Under the pieces are notes generated by a model. The model saw only the letters and a list, made by a program, of their open reading frames with translations, did not search any database and had not been told where the DNA came from. This document shows, in pieces, positions 16,323-25,441 of a stretch of 64,000 bases of DNA. How positions within the stretch are numbered: the first letter of the stretch is position 1; the number at the start of each line of letters is the position of its first letter. Source of the DNA: a virus; IMG/VR virus record IMGVR_UViG_3300029442_000001, positions 107,696 to 171,695 of that record; one strand, written 5' to 3'. Made by a program: the position numbers and the translations under genes.

Positions 16323-17308
16323 TTAAGTAATCCTAACTTAGTTCTGAGTGGTTGAAGGTGTACGAAGAAGTCCTCTTCAGCTACAGCAAAATATTCTCCG
16401 TGTATTAATACTTCATGCTTGGATCTGATTGCTGCTGAAAAATAAGAATCATAAACTCCATACTTTTTTTGAAATTCTTTAAGATTATATGTTGGATTTA
16501 TTAGTTCTTCTGAATATTTAAGTATTGGAGATTTTGGTTTATTTTTAGAGATCCAACTAACTAACCCTTTGGCATCTTCGATAGTTTCTTGATACAACAA
16601 ATCTCTCAATGAATTATTATATTCTGTCATTTCTTCAATTTTATTTTCGTCTTTTAGTTTCGATATAATAGCGTCACTTTTATCAAGCTCTTTTTTAATC
16701 ACATCTTTTAATTTACTAGAATACCTAGGGCCTAATAATGCTCTTCTATGTGTAGAATCTAACACCAAATCAGAATATATAAAGCTCCAACTAAACACTG
16801 CTGTATTCTTAGGTATAATTACATATACTTTGCTTCCATAATCACTTGCCTGATTTGAACTTCCTGTTGTAAATGTACTATTACAACGTAAGGCTTCAAT
16901 ACCAAGTAACTTCAATTTTTCATCATATTCTTTTGACAAAAGATTACTACTGTCCTTAGGATGACGATTTATTGGACTCGTTGCTTCAAATATAGATCCT
17001 CCGTTAGTAGTACCTCTGAATAAAAAATTGTTGATTTGATCATATACTTTAATGTAATTACTACATTCTTTTTGTATTCTCTTAGCAATAGCAGTCTCTG
17101 AATTAATAATTGGTTTTATTTTGGATAACTCTTTCTCACAATCTTTTAGTAGTTTTTTAAACTTTGTCTTTTCTTTTGGATCTTTTTCTTGTTTAATAAG
17201 AGATGTGATATCGACGATATCTTTATTTACATCTAATCCATCTACCCATTTAGTCAGTAAAGTTTTTCGTTTACTAACAGATTCTAATAGTAAGTCATTT
17301 ATTTTCAT
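16319..17308 (-). CDS. ADP-ribosyltransferase paralogue 2
   Basis: A 329-residue protein starting MKINDLLLE-S. It has a long Lys/Glu-rich, coiled-coil-like segment (about 30-75) before the catalytic domain. Motif R FLFRGT, motif S variant STFTTGS with QASDYG, FSWS kept, motif E KHEVLIHG with Lys two before the Glu. The change from SIFT to STFT and ExE to KxE suggests different targets or reduced activity. Third ART of the late operon that begins at 18738. Confidence 0.8.
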   Translation of the reverse strand: MKINDLLLESVSKRKTLLTKWVDGLDVNKDIVDITSLIKQEKDPKEKTKFKKLLKDCEKELSKIKPIINSETAIAKRIQKECSNYIKVYDQINNFLFRGTTNGGSIFEATSPINRHPKDSSNLLSKEYDEKLKLLGIEALRCNSTFTTGSSNQASDYGSKVYVIIPKNTAVFSWSFIYSDLVLDSTHRRALLGPRYSSKLKDVIKKELDKSDAIISKLKDENKIEEMTEYNNSLRDLLYQETIEDAKGLVSWISKNKPKSPILKYSEELINPTYNLKEFQKKYGVYDSYFSAAIRSKHEVLIHGEYFAVAEEDFFVHLQPLRTKLGLLK

Positions 17309-18288
17309 AATAATTTTTTAACCATTGGCCAAAATAGATGATTAATGGCAATATATTTTCCGTGTATTAATACTTCGTTACGAGACTGTAATGCCGCTGG
17401 CATATCACTATTAGTGATCTGATATTTCTTTTGAAATTTATCTAAATTAATTGTAATTGTATATTCAATGAGATCATGAAGTATTGTCGAGTTTGGAAAG
17501 TTTTTCTCTATAAAATCTAAAGTGTAAAATCGTGTATCAACTTGTTTAAACTTAATAATATCTTTTAAAATTAGAATATATCTATACATGACTCTGTGTT
17601 TGTCGGGGAGATAGTAATCATCGTCATTTATCAGGTGTTGATATTTTGATAATTCTAGTCTAGATTTGTTAATTAACTCAATTGGTAAATCATACAAATC
17701 ATCAAACGAATTACTTGTTAGTACTATATCGTCGGACGTCAATGAGCATGAAAAGTCTGCTGAATCTTCAGGAATAATTATATATGTATTCCCATATATT
17801 TGTACAGCCTGTTTCGAACTACTAGTAAAAATACTATTCAATCGAAGCGCTTTAATACCTAATTGTGTTGCACATCCATCAAACAACTTACTCATTATAG
17901 CACTACTATCAAGTGGTCTTCTTTCTGACAGAGATTCTGATTCAAATGCAGTTAAGTTTCCATTGATGCCACGATATAACCATCTTTGTTCTTGTTTAAA
18001 AATATTTACATACTTATTGCAACTAGATTTAACTATCTGTTGAACATTATTTATAACATCCCTATAGTTAGTCATGTCATTAATTATTTTTTCTTCCTCA
18101 TCAATGACATTCTCATAATATCCAATACTCTCTGTATCAATGGGTTCACTAGACTTAATTAAATCTATTTTATTTCTGAGGCGGTCAATACGCTCTATAC
18201 AAGATGTATAAACAATAATATCAAAATTACCAGTCAATGAGACTTTCTTAGGAGCTCCATCTTCATTGATAATCTCTGAGAAACGCAT
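17305..18288 (-). CDS. ADP-ribosyltransferase paralogue 3
   Basis: A 327-residue protein starting MRFSEIINE-D. Motif R WLYRGI, motif S SIFTSSSKQA, motif E RNEVLIHG (Arg two before the Glu). The conserved FSWS is FSCS here. Lies 3 nt after the Dps-like gene, overlapping paralogue 2 by 4 bp, so it is co-translated. R, S and E motifs are all present, so an active enzyme is likely. Confidence 0.8.
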   Translation of the reverse strand: MRFSEIINEDGAPKKVSLTGNFDIIVYTSCIERIDRLRNKIDLIKSSEPIDTESIGYYENVIDEEEKIINDMTNYRDVINNVQQIVKSSCNKYVNIFKQEQRWLYRGINGNLTAFESESLSERRPLDSSAIMSKLFDGCATQLGIKALRLNSIFTSSSKQAVQIYGNTYIIIPEDSADFSCSLTSDDIVLTSNSFDDLYDLPIELINKSRLELSKYQHLINDDDYYLPDKHRVMYRYILILKDIIKFKQVDTRFYTLDFIEKNFPNSTILHDLIEYTITINLDKFQKKYQITNSDMPAALQSRNEVLIHGKYIAINHLFWPMVKKLL

Positions 18289-18291
18289 TAG

Positions 18292-18738
18292 TTAGGCCCT
18301 TGCTTTCTTAGTCATTGACCGCATTTTCCACGCCCATTTTTCGTGAGCAGCAATACGATCCTGTAAAAAGTTTTGTAGACCTAAATGATCACCAGCTTGA
18401 GCATAAGTTTCTTCTAATAGCTTAATCACAACATGATTGTTTTCTAATAGCTCTTCAATCATTAATTCAGCTCTAGGAACTAGTAATTGTTCACTAATTT
18501 CAGTTAGTTCAGCAAAACGTGCTAAACTTCCTGGAGCATATATGTCAAGTGCTCTGATATGTTCAGCAATATCATCACATGATTCAAACACATCCTGATA
18601 TAATTCACCTAGGAATGCATGATAAGAATGAAAATGGGGACCTTCTAGGTTCCAATGGAAGTATTGAGCTTTTAGTTGGAATACATAAGATGTAGCTAAT
18701 AAACGTTTGATCTTTTCTTCGAGATGTAGGATAGTCAT
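18292..18738 (-). CDS. dps: Dps-like ferritin-fold protein
   Basis: A 148-residue protein with the Dps pattern: YHWN-type helix A (AQYFHWNLEGPHFHSYH), then FLGELYQDVFESCDDIAEHIRAL with the His/Asp/Glu of the ferroxidase site, and a basic C-terminus. Dps shells store iron, quench hydrogen peroxide and can bind DNA. It opens the late operon holding ART paralogues 3-0, its ATG 5 nt after a GATAAATA. Whether it is packaged is unclear: its N-terminus (MTILHLEE) contains LxE but not the usual spacing. Confidence 0.85.
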   Translation of the reverse strand: MTILHLEEKIKRLLATSYVFQLKAQYFHWNLEGPHFHSYHAFLGELYQDVFESCDDIAEHIRALDIYAPGSLARFAELTEISEQLLVPRAELMIEELLENNHVVIKLLEETYAQAGDHLGLQNFLQDRIAAHEKWAWKMRSMTKKARA

Positions 18739-18743
18739 ATAAC

Positions 18744-18751
18744 TATTTATC
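18744..18751 (-). promoter_or_regulatory. T4-type late promoter, leaderless (Dps/ART operon)
   Basis: GATAAATA, five bases, ATG at 18738. Predicted +1 is the A of the start codon. Confidence 0.7.
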
Positions 18752-18765
18752 TACATGTTAAAATA

Positions 18766-19540
18766 TCATTCACCAAATAATTTTATTTTAATATCTGGCC
18801 ACACACTAATGTGAATACCATAATATTCGCCATGTATTAATATTTCATTGCCTGATTTTAATGCACTAACGAAGTTTGTTGAATCAATTTGATATTTTGC
18901 TTGAAACTTATTAATATTTGCTGGAACGTCTTTGGCATCATCTAATATAATATCATCGTGAGTTTTACTCCAACTAAAATCAGCGGAGTCTTTTGGTATA
19001 ATTATATATCTTGTTCTAGTTGTATTCTGACCAAAATTTAAATAGGCAGAGATTTGGCTAGCATCTCCGCTAGTAAAAATACTATTTTTTCGTTGAGCTT
19101 TAACACCCAATTTATCTAACTGCCTGTCAAACAAAATAGACATATAATTATCACTATCAACAGGAATTCTGTCAATGAGACTCCTGTCTTGATATAATGC
19201 TCCACGATTTTTTCTGGCACTATATAAACATTCGTCGGTTTGTTTAAACACACTTAAATATTTTTTACACTCAGCGTTAATTTGCGGAATAAAATTGTCA
19301 AATTGTGCTAAGTAATCAGTAAATTGCTTCATCAACATTGTATATTTTACTGTTTCTTCATCAATATAATCCTGTGTTGATTTATATTCGGGGTTACTTT
19401 TATCAATCTTAATAAGATATATTTTTAATTCTTTTATATTGTGATCAATTTGAAGAATTTTTTTTATTTAAACTAGCTTGTATTTTGGGAACTAAAATTT
19501 GTTGATGTTTAGTTTCAGTTAAAAATTCATGTGATCTCAT
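18766..19540 (-). pseudogene. ADP-ribosyltransferase paralogue 4, interrupted by one base in an A8 tract
   Basis: The gene starts at ATG 19540 (MRSHEFLTE-T, overlapping paralogue 5 by 4 bp) and the frame breaks at an A8 run (19465-19458). Removing one A gives an uninterrupted 257-residue ART; otherwise translation stops after 31 residues, and only an internal start near 19338 could give the C-terminal 190 residues. Motifs beyond the break are intact: LYSARKNRG, SIFTSGDASQ, FSWS, GNEILIHG. This may be a real mutation, a phase-variable or slippage switch, or a homopolymer sequencing error. Confidence 0.75.
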
Positions 19541-20535
19541 TTTAATAATTTACCTTTGAGTGCTTCCCAAACTGAACTATGCAAGCCATAAAACTCACCA
19601 TGTATTAGTATTTCATTTCTGGTACTAAGTGCTTTATCAAAATTAGTTGTATCAATTTTAAATATGTCTATAAACTTCTTTATATCAACAGTTGGTTTAT
19701 ATTTAAGAAGTTTTTTGGATATTTTCAGTATTGGCGAATTAGGAAATATTTGTTTAATACGTCTTAAATTAAAATCCATGTTTGTATAATTTTGCTTGTC
19801 AAGATTATATAATATCTTGTGATATTCATTACTGGTCCAGTAATGATCATCATCGTCATTATTATCAATATCATCTGTTACTTTTCCCAACTCATCGCTT
19901 ATTATTTTTTTAAATGGACTATCTACATAAGTTGGAATTATTGATGAGTTGCTTAGTATTAGATCGTCGTTGGATTCACTCCAGCTAAAATCAGCTGTAC
20001 TTTTAGGTATAATAACATACTTTGTTTGGCCATAGCCACCAGCATGTGATGAGTCAGACGAAGTAAAAATACTATTTCCTCTGCGTGCTTTAACACCCAT
20101 TTCTTGTAATATTTTGTCAAATGATATAGTAATTCCTTGGTCGCTGTCTCTTACTTGTCTATTTTCAACACTACGTCCAACATATAATCCACCATGCATT
20201 CTACGGCCACTAAACAAACACTTATCTGTACGTTTGTAAGCGTCTAGATAAGTTTTACAGTCGTTACGAATTTGAGGAATGAATGGTGTAAATAATTTTA
20301 AATAGTCTTGGCATCTCTTTTTAATTCTTGCATACTTAGCTTCTGCAGCATCTAATTCAATTTTAACTTGTTCAGCTGATGAAGCATTAAAATCTTTACT
20401 GGTGTTGTTTACAAGATTATTATATCTTTTCTTTAAGTAATAAACAGTATGTCGGTTTAATGTAACATTATTTATTAACTCAGTATTTATAGGTGTTACT
20501 AAAACTTCCATATCTATTACTTCATTGATTTTCAT
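19537..20535 (-). CDS. ADP-ribosyltransferase paralogue 5 (LFSGRR subgroup)
   Basis: A 332-residue protein starting MKINE-V. Paralogues 4, 5 and 6 form a subgroup in which the LYRG motif is replaced by L-Y/F-SGRR (here CLFSGRRMHGG), SIFTSSDSSHA is motif S, and motif E is RNEILIHGEFYGL. The gene has an acidic Asp/Asn run (about residue 222) and repeats the N-terminal helical region. Overlaps paralogues 4 and 6 by 4 bp. Confidence 0.8.
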   Translation of the reverse strand: MKINEVIDMEVLVTPINTELINNVTLNRHTVYYLKKRYNNLVNNTSKDFNASSAEQVKIELDAAEAKYARIKKRCQDYLKLFTPFIPQIRNDCKTYLDAYKRTDKCLFSGRRMHGGLYVGRSVENRQVRDSDQGITISFDKILQEMGVKARRGNSIFTSSDSSHAGGYGQTKYVIIPKSTADFSWSESNDDLILSNSSIIPTYVDSPFKKIISDELGKVTDDIDNNDDDDHYWTSNEYHKILYNLDKQNYTNMDFNLRRIKQIFPNSPILKISKKLLKYKPTVDIKKFIDIFKIDTTNFDKALSTRNEILIHGEFYGLHSSVWEALKGKLLK

Positions 20536-21506
20536 TGGAATAACTTCCCTTTAACTATGTCCCATATACTGTTATGTATCCCATAATATTTACCATTTAT
20601 TAGTATTTCGTGATTTGTGTTTAGTACCGCTTCCATTGAGGTTGTATTAATCTTGAACTTTTCTTGAAACTTGTTGAGATCAATTTTTGGTTTATATTTA
20701 AGTAATTGATCTGCTATACTATTAACTGGAGAGTCAGGATATTTATTTTTGACATAAGCTAAATCAGTTTTAATGTTATAAAAATTTTGTCTATATAACC
20801 ATTCTAAGATTTGTAAGTATTTGTAATGTTGTCCAATATCAGAATCACGTTCAATTCTTTCTTTTTCATCTTTAAGAATCTTTTCCATATTATCTGGCAA
20901 TGGTCTGTAAGTTAATTTCAATGAATAACTACTTAGTACTAGATCATCTCTTGTTTCGCTCCAACTAAAGTTAATGTCATTGAATGGAATTATTATGTAT
21001 CTATCAGCGCCATATTCTGCAGCATGACATTCACTTGACGTTGTAAAAATACTATTTCCTCTACGTGCTTTAACACCAAGTTTTTTTAATAAACTATCAA
21101 ATTTGGTTGTAACAGAGGCCATACTGTCTTTTGGTCTTCGTTTTTCTAAGCTTTCATCCTGATACAATGCTCCATGAAATCTACGTCCACTGTATAATAC
21201 TTGGCCTGTTCTGTTAAATAATTCTAGATAATGACTACAGTTATTTTGAATTATTGGTCCGAATTTTGAAAATTCTTTCATTGAATCAGCAAATCTTTTT
21301 TGAGTTTTTATAACATTATCTTTAGCTTTTTGCAACTCTTTTTTAAATTTAGCAGCTTGTTCTGGAGTTGTACTTTCCAACTTGTTATGTTCAATACTTT
21401 TTACTTTGTTAATGCCTACTTGCAATGTAGCTTGTAACTCAAGCTGAACACTATGTATTAAAACTTTTTCATTTGCGCTTTCAACAATAAATTCGTGTGA
21501 CCGCAT
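20532..21506 (-). CDS. ADP-ribosyltransferase paralogue 6 (LYSGRR subgroup)
   Basis: A 324-residue protein starting MRSHEFIVE-S. Motif R VLYSGRRFHG, motif S SIFTTSSECHA, FSWSETRDDL, motif E NHEILINGKYYGI (Asn two before the Glu, and ING in place of IHG). N-terminal 90 residues are Lys/Glu-rich helices. The start codon overlaps the stop of paralogue 7 by one base (TAATG). Confidence 0.8.
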   Translation of the reverse strand: MRSHEFIVESANEKVLIHSVQLELQATLQVGINKVKSIEHNKLESTTPEQAAKFKKELQKAKDNVIKTQKRFADSMKEFSKFGPIIQNNCSHYLELFNRTGQVLYSGRRFHGALYQDESLEKRRPKDSMASVTTKFDSLLKKLGVKARRGNSIFTTSSECHAAEYGADRYIIIPFNDINFSWSETRDDLVLSSYSLKLTYRPLPDNMEKILKDEKERIERDSDIGQHYKYLQILEWLYRQNFYNIKTDLAYVKNKYPDSPVNSIADQLLKYKPKIDLNKFQEKFKINTTSMEAVLNTNHEILINGKYYGIHNSIWDIVKGKLFQ

Positions 21507-22555
21507 TACATATCTCCTTTAAACAAATCAAATAAATCAATTTGAACCGCAATGTATTTTCCATGTATTAGTACTTCGTGCTTTTTAATTATAGCAGTTT
21601 GTAAGTTGGTGTCCATTGGTTTATATTTTTTCTTAAATTTATTCAAATTGACTCGGCTATATTCAATACTGTTTAATGTAAGTAGTAATGATTCAGGAAA
21701 ATAATAATTTAGAAATTTTCGACCAGTGAAAGAAATAATTCTGTTTCCAGTAGTTCGAACATCTAGTAGATATTTATAATAACATTGTAGAATTGATAAT
21801 TTTTCATTATATTCATTATCGTTTGATTTTGATATTAACTCTTTCTCTTCTTCAATTTTAGTCTGTATTTCATCTAATTCATTGTCTAAGGCGGCAATCA
21901 CTTCGGGTGAAAAAGACATTAGTCCATTAAATGAATCACTATGTAATATTAGATCCTTTCCAGCCTCTGACCAGGAATAATCAGCTGTATCTTCAGGAAA
22001 AATAACATAAATGTTATTACCATATGATTTAGCTTGGCTTATACTACTTGATGTAAAAATACTGTTAGAACGCAGAGCTTTAATACCTAATTCTTGTAAA
22101 CAACTATCATATAATATAGTAGAATCTATATTGCTATCTTTTGGAGGTCGATTATTAGGACTGTCGGATTCAAATGCAGGAAATGAATTTGACTGACCAC
22201 GATATAACATTCCACTATGCTTGAAGATTCCAATATATTCACTACATCTTTTTTTAATTATTGATATCAATAATTTTATGTTTTCTTTTAAATTTTCTTC
22301 TTTGTATTGATTTTTTTGAAGTTCAGCAATTCTATCAGTTAATACTTTATATTCTTTTTTAATTTTAAAAGATTCGTCAGATGTAATTTCTGGATTAAAC
22401 CATATTTTTTCATGACATTCTGCTTGTTTCTTTTTTAAATCAATAATTACATAAGTAACCAATGGATCAACAGAAATGTCTACCAATGGATCAACAGAAA
22501 TGTCTACCAATGGAGTTTTAACTGGTTTTATGTTCTCTACTTCAAATAGTCTCAT
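21506..22555 (-). CDS. ADP-ribosyltransferase paralogue 7
   Basis: A 349-residue protein. The start at 22555 (MRLFE-V) is chosen because it lies 1 nt after the upstream stop and gives the shared N-terminus; the frame is open for 19 more codons. A VDISVDPL segment is repeated near residue 20 by a 24-bp tandem duplication. Motif R MLYRGQ, motif S SIFTSSSISQA, DYSWSEAGKDL, motif E KHEVLIHGKYIAV. A long Glu/Lys-rich stretch near residue 230 may be a coiled coil. Confidence 0.8.
   Translation of the reverse strand: MRLFEVENIKPVKTPLVDISVDPLVDISVDPLVTYVIIDLKKKQAECHEKIWFNPEITSDESFKIKKEYKVLTDRIAELQKNQYKEENLKENIKLLISIIKKRCSEYIGIFKHSGMLYRGQSNSFPAFESDSPNNRPPKDSNIDSTILYDSCLQELGIKALRSNSIFTSSSISQAKSYGNNIYVIFPEDTADYSWSEAGKDLILHSDSFNGLMSFSPEVIAALDNELDEIQTKIEEEKELISKSNDNEYNEKLSILQCYYKYLLDVRTTGNRIISFTGRKFLNYYFPESLLLTLNSIEYSRVNLNKFKKKYKPMDTNLQTAIIKKHEVLIHGKYIAVQIDLFDLFKGDM
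22458..22513 (-). repeat. 24-bp tandem repeat in ART paralogue 7
   Basis: Two perfect 24-bp copies (22458-22481, 22482-22505) and an 8-bp start of a third. In frame, it duplicates eight residues near the N-terminus just after the capsid-targeting-type peptide. Confidence 0.85.
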
Positions 22556-22556
22556 A

Positions 22557-23570
22557 TTAGTTTTTCTTTTCTGATATAGTAAGTAACGGTTCAAAATTTG
22601 AATTAGGTACAAATTCGTGTTTACGTATAACTGTCTTAGCTAAAAGCTCAAGTTCATCTTTAAATTTGTTCCATACTAGCACGAATGGAGCATTAACATC
22701 AGTTTTTAAATCTTTTAATACTGCTTGAAAGCCTGGATCTTTCTTTTTCAATTTTGGTGCATATTTTCGATAAGTTTCAATGAATAATCTGGCAAGTTCA
22801 TTGATTGTTATTGGTTTCTTATTACGTAAATCATTTACTCTATCTAAGAAGTGTGTTGAAAAATGAACATCCATTCCAGCTAGCTCCCAAAATTGATTTA
22901 AATACTTCTCCAGAGAATGCAATTCATCATTAGTAATTTCTTCCGTTATTTTCTTTTTGGTACCTGACGGGGCAACTGCCATAGCGTCCTTTAAGGTTTT
23001 GAAATAACTCATCCCATTAACTTTTAACTTTGATATTTGAACAGCTCTTTTTGGATCACCAGCTGCTGCTGAAATATAAAATGCTTTTTTATCATCTTCT
23101 GCTGCTGCTTTTCTCAATGCTGAAGCACTTCCAAGTCTGGGACTTTGTACGTGAGTAATTGATTTAAATGTATACTTACGTCCTAACTTGTCTGGAACTC
23201 CATTATAATCTTTAAGAAGTTTACCACTCCACCCATTCCAATCTTCAATATCAGTTACATATATTAAATCAGTTACTTCAGGATGATGTTGATTAATATA
23301 AAAAGCTAATGTAATAACTAATACTTCAGGAATGATGTGTCCTTTAAGGGTTGGATCAAATGCTTCCATCCAAGCTTTTTTAACTTCGTAAGTAAGTGGA
23401 TTATCTTTATTATGAGTAGTAGGACTAGTACCAACAAACCATAAATTATTGTCAGCTGAATGTTTAACAACTTCAAATAATTTAACATGTCCCATATGTA
23501 CTCCGTTAAATCGACCAAAGCACATAGCGGCTGTTGTATTACTTGCTTCAAATAATTGTTTGAGGTTCAT
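22557..23570 (-). CDS. HxGH nucleotidyltransferase (NMNAT/cytidylyltransferase-like), packaged type
   Basis: A 337-residue protein starting MNLKQLFE-A (LxE site). Residues 18-28 read FGRFNGVHMGH, the ATP-binding HxGH motif of NMN adenylyltransferases and cytidylyltransferases; a later SPRLGSASALR resembles the ISxTxxR signature, with the serines shifted. If it is an NMNAT it would make NAD, the substrate of the surrounding ARTs; that link is inference. The C-terminal 130 residues are a separate helical domain I do not recognise. Last base spacing to the next ART is 1 nt. Confidence 0.75.
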   Translation of the reverse strand: MNLKQLFEASNTTAAMCFGRFNGVHMGHVKLFEVVKHSADNNLWFVGTSPTTHNKDNPLTYEVKKAWMEAFDPTLKGHIIPEVLVITLAFYINQHHPEVTDLIYVTDIEDWNGWSGKLLKDYNGVPDKLGRKYTFKSITHVQSPRLGSASALRKAAAEDDKKAFYISAAAGDPKRAVQISKLKVNGMSYFKTLKDAMAVAPSGTKKKITEEITNDELHSLEKYLNQFWELAGMDVHFSTHFLDRVNDLRNKKPITINELARLFIETYRKYAPKLKKKDPGFQAVLKDLKTDVNAPFVLVWNKFKDELELLAKTVIRKHEFVPNSNFEPLLTISEKKN

Positions 23571-24683
23571 TTAATGTTTTCCTAAGTTTGCTGCTGAGAA
23601 TTTAAATCTATCAACTAACTTTACTGGGCCTGTATTGGTATGTACAATGAATCCTTCTTGACCAGTTTCATCACCTATTCCAGCATGTAAATCAGTAGTT
23701 GATTTATCAAGTTCATTTATTATCTTAAATTTTGCAACTGTAAGTAAACTAAACACAGTCATTACAGCACTAAATGCACTTTGATTTTTTTTAATATGTT
23801 CTAATATTCTAGGAGTTGCTGGTCCAGATTGAGTTTCTAACCATTTAATAAACTGTTGATCTAAATTAATTAATGATTTACTATATATAACATGTTGATT
23901 AACGAATGTTTTCAATAATGTCAAAAATGATTTAATCTTTGCTTCAGCTAAATCAGACTGATTAAATAATTGATCAATTGATGGACCAAACTTAGCAACT
24001 AATTGTGTAGCTTTTTTAAGTTCATCAGGCTCAGTAATAGTTACATTAGGAGCTAATTGGTCTGACATTATTAATAAGCCATTTACTTGATTTCTTACAA
24101 CACTTTGTAAATCAGTATCAGTAACGTGATGTCCTGAAGTTGCTCCAGCATCTAACTTACTATGCACTATAATTCCAACTTTGCTACGTCCTATTAACTT
24201 ACCGAGTTCAGTATCAACGTTAACTGAATAAGTAACTGTATTTGGAGTGAAGACAAACTTATCGCCTTGTTTTGGAGGTTGAGCTGTATACATTAAGTCT
24301 CCAAAAAGATATCCCGAAAAGCTTGTCGGAATACTCTTTTCAAAAATTGGCCACAGTGAAGAATATAAAGCAAGTAAATGTTGATTGGTGCCACCTTTTC
24401 TAGCTGATAATATTTGTTCAAGTTCTTGTATACTATGTGGAGGAGTACTGATCATATACTTATCACCCATAGCAAAACCAACTTTATCTCGTCCCCAGAA
24501 TATAGCAGGCTTTCCGTCTGGCTTTAAACTTACTGTTTGTGGTTGTTTAATAGCTTGTCGTAATGCATTGATAGAGTCTGTTATCGCTGCTGATCCAATG
24601 AATGCAGCGTCTTCAACATGTTCAATTCGAGCTTTTTTAAGATTATATGTCTCTTCTTCTGTAATAAATTCTGATGATCGCAT
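23571..24683 (-). CDS. Ligase/nucleotidyltransferase-fold phage protein, packaged type
   Basis: A 370-residue protein starting MRSSEFITE-E. Residues 54-57 read KPDG in VSLKPDGKPAIFWG, like the nucleotide-binding KxDG of RNA/DNA ligases; FSGYLFGDLMY and a later EGFIVH fit ligase motifs III and IV. It resembles a phage family of unknown function with a KWDGxPA motif (I believe DUF6267) whose cyanophage members also start with an MKTFxxFLxE-type peptide. Opens a six-gene late operon (this gene, HxGH enzyme, ART 7-4), 5 nt after a GATAAATA. Confidence 0.65.
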   Translation of the reverse strand: MRSSEFITEEETYNLKKARIEHVEDAAFIGSAAITDSINALRQAIKQPQTVSLKPDGKPAIFWGRDKVGFAMGDKYMISTPPHSIQELEQILSARKGGTNQHLLALYSSLWPIFEKSIPTSFSGYLFGDLMYTAQPPKQGDKFVFTPNTVTYSVNVDTELGKLIGRSKVGIIVHSKLDAGATSGHHVTDTDLQSVVRNQVNGLLIMSDQLAPNVTITEPDELKKATQLVAKFGPSIDQLFNQSDLAEAKIKSFLTLLKTFVNQHVIYSKSLINLDQQFIKWLETQSGPATPRILEHIKKNQSAFSAVMTVFSLLTVAKFKIINELDKSTTDLHAGIGDETGQEGFIVHTNTGPVKLVDRFKFSAANLGKH

Positions 24684-24688
24684 ATCAG

Positions 24689-24696
24689 TATTTATC
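24689..24696 (-). promoter_or_regulatory. T4-type late promoter, leaderless (ligase-fold/NMNAT-like/ART operon)
   Basis: GATAAATA, five bases, ATG at 24683. It lies between ART paralogue 8 and the ligase-fold gene. Confidence 0.7.
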
Positions 24697-24709
24697 TGAA
24701 TTAATAATA

Positions 24710-25441
24710 TTATATTAATCGTTCAGCAAGCATATCTTCGTATATTTCTTTTCTAATAGCAATATATGTTCCGTGTACTAGTATTTCATGGCCAGATTTT
24801 AATGCAGCATCCAGATCAGTCTGGTCAAGTTTAAATACTTGTTGAAATGCTTTCAGATCCAAAATATTTAAATTTGAACTAGGTTGTAATACTATATCCC
24901 GATGTGTTTGAGACCAACTAAAATCATCAGAATTAAACGGAAAGATAACATATACTCTACCATATGAGATAGCTTGGCTTACACTAGTTGTAGTAAAAAT
25001 ACTATTTGATCTCAACGCTTTAATGCCTAGTTTGGTTGCAAATTCATCATATTCTTCTTGAATTACCATGTAACTGTCTTTTGGTTCTCTATCAAAAGGT
25101 GAATAAGCTTCGAATGCTGCTGGCTTCTTACTTCTAATTCCACGATATAATACTCTATCATTCTTTTTAAATGCATCATAAAATTTACTACATTCTGATT
25201 TAATTCTATTAGATATTTGTTCGTAAGTTTTTATTATGTCAGTATTTGAATTAATCTTTTCTAATTCATCATTGGCGCGTGCAAGCTTCTCTTGAAATAA
25301 TTTTTTTCGTGATTCACTAGTAGTCTGATTTATAATTCTAACAAAAAATTGTATGTTAAGTTCGATATTTTCTTTAGCAATTGGATCGTAATCTGCTAGT
25401 AAAGTAACTACATTTGATTTTGATATTTCGTTTAGTCTCAT
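24710..25441 (-). CDS. ADP-ribosyltransferase paralogue 8 (short form)
   Basis: A 243-residue protein starting MRLNE-I. Paralogues 8-11 are a compact subgroup (242-243 residues) without the long inserts. R100 in VLYRGIRSKK, SIFTTTSVSQA (147-157), FSWSQTHRDIVL, E219 in GHEILVHG (Gly two before). A PPAF/PAAF block after motif R is shared within the subgroup. Overlaps paralogue 9 by 4 bp; its C-terminus is 14 nt from the late promoter of the next operon. Confidence 0.83.
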   Translation of the reverse strand: MRLNEISKSNVVTLLADYDPIAKENIELNIQFFVRIINQTTSESRKKLFQEKLARANDELEKINSNTDIIKTYEQISNRIKSECSKFYDAFKKNDRVLYRGIRSKKPAAFEAYSPFDREPKDSYMVIQEEYDEFATKLGIKALRSNSIFTTTSVSQAISYGRVYVIFPFNSDDFSWSQTHRDIVLQPSSNLNILDLKAFQQVFKLDQTDLDAALKSGHEILVHGTYIAIRKEIYEDMLAERLI

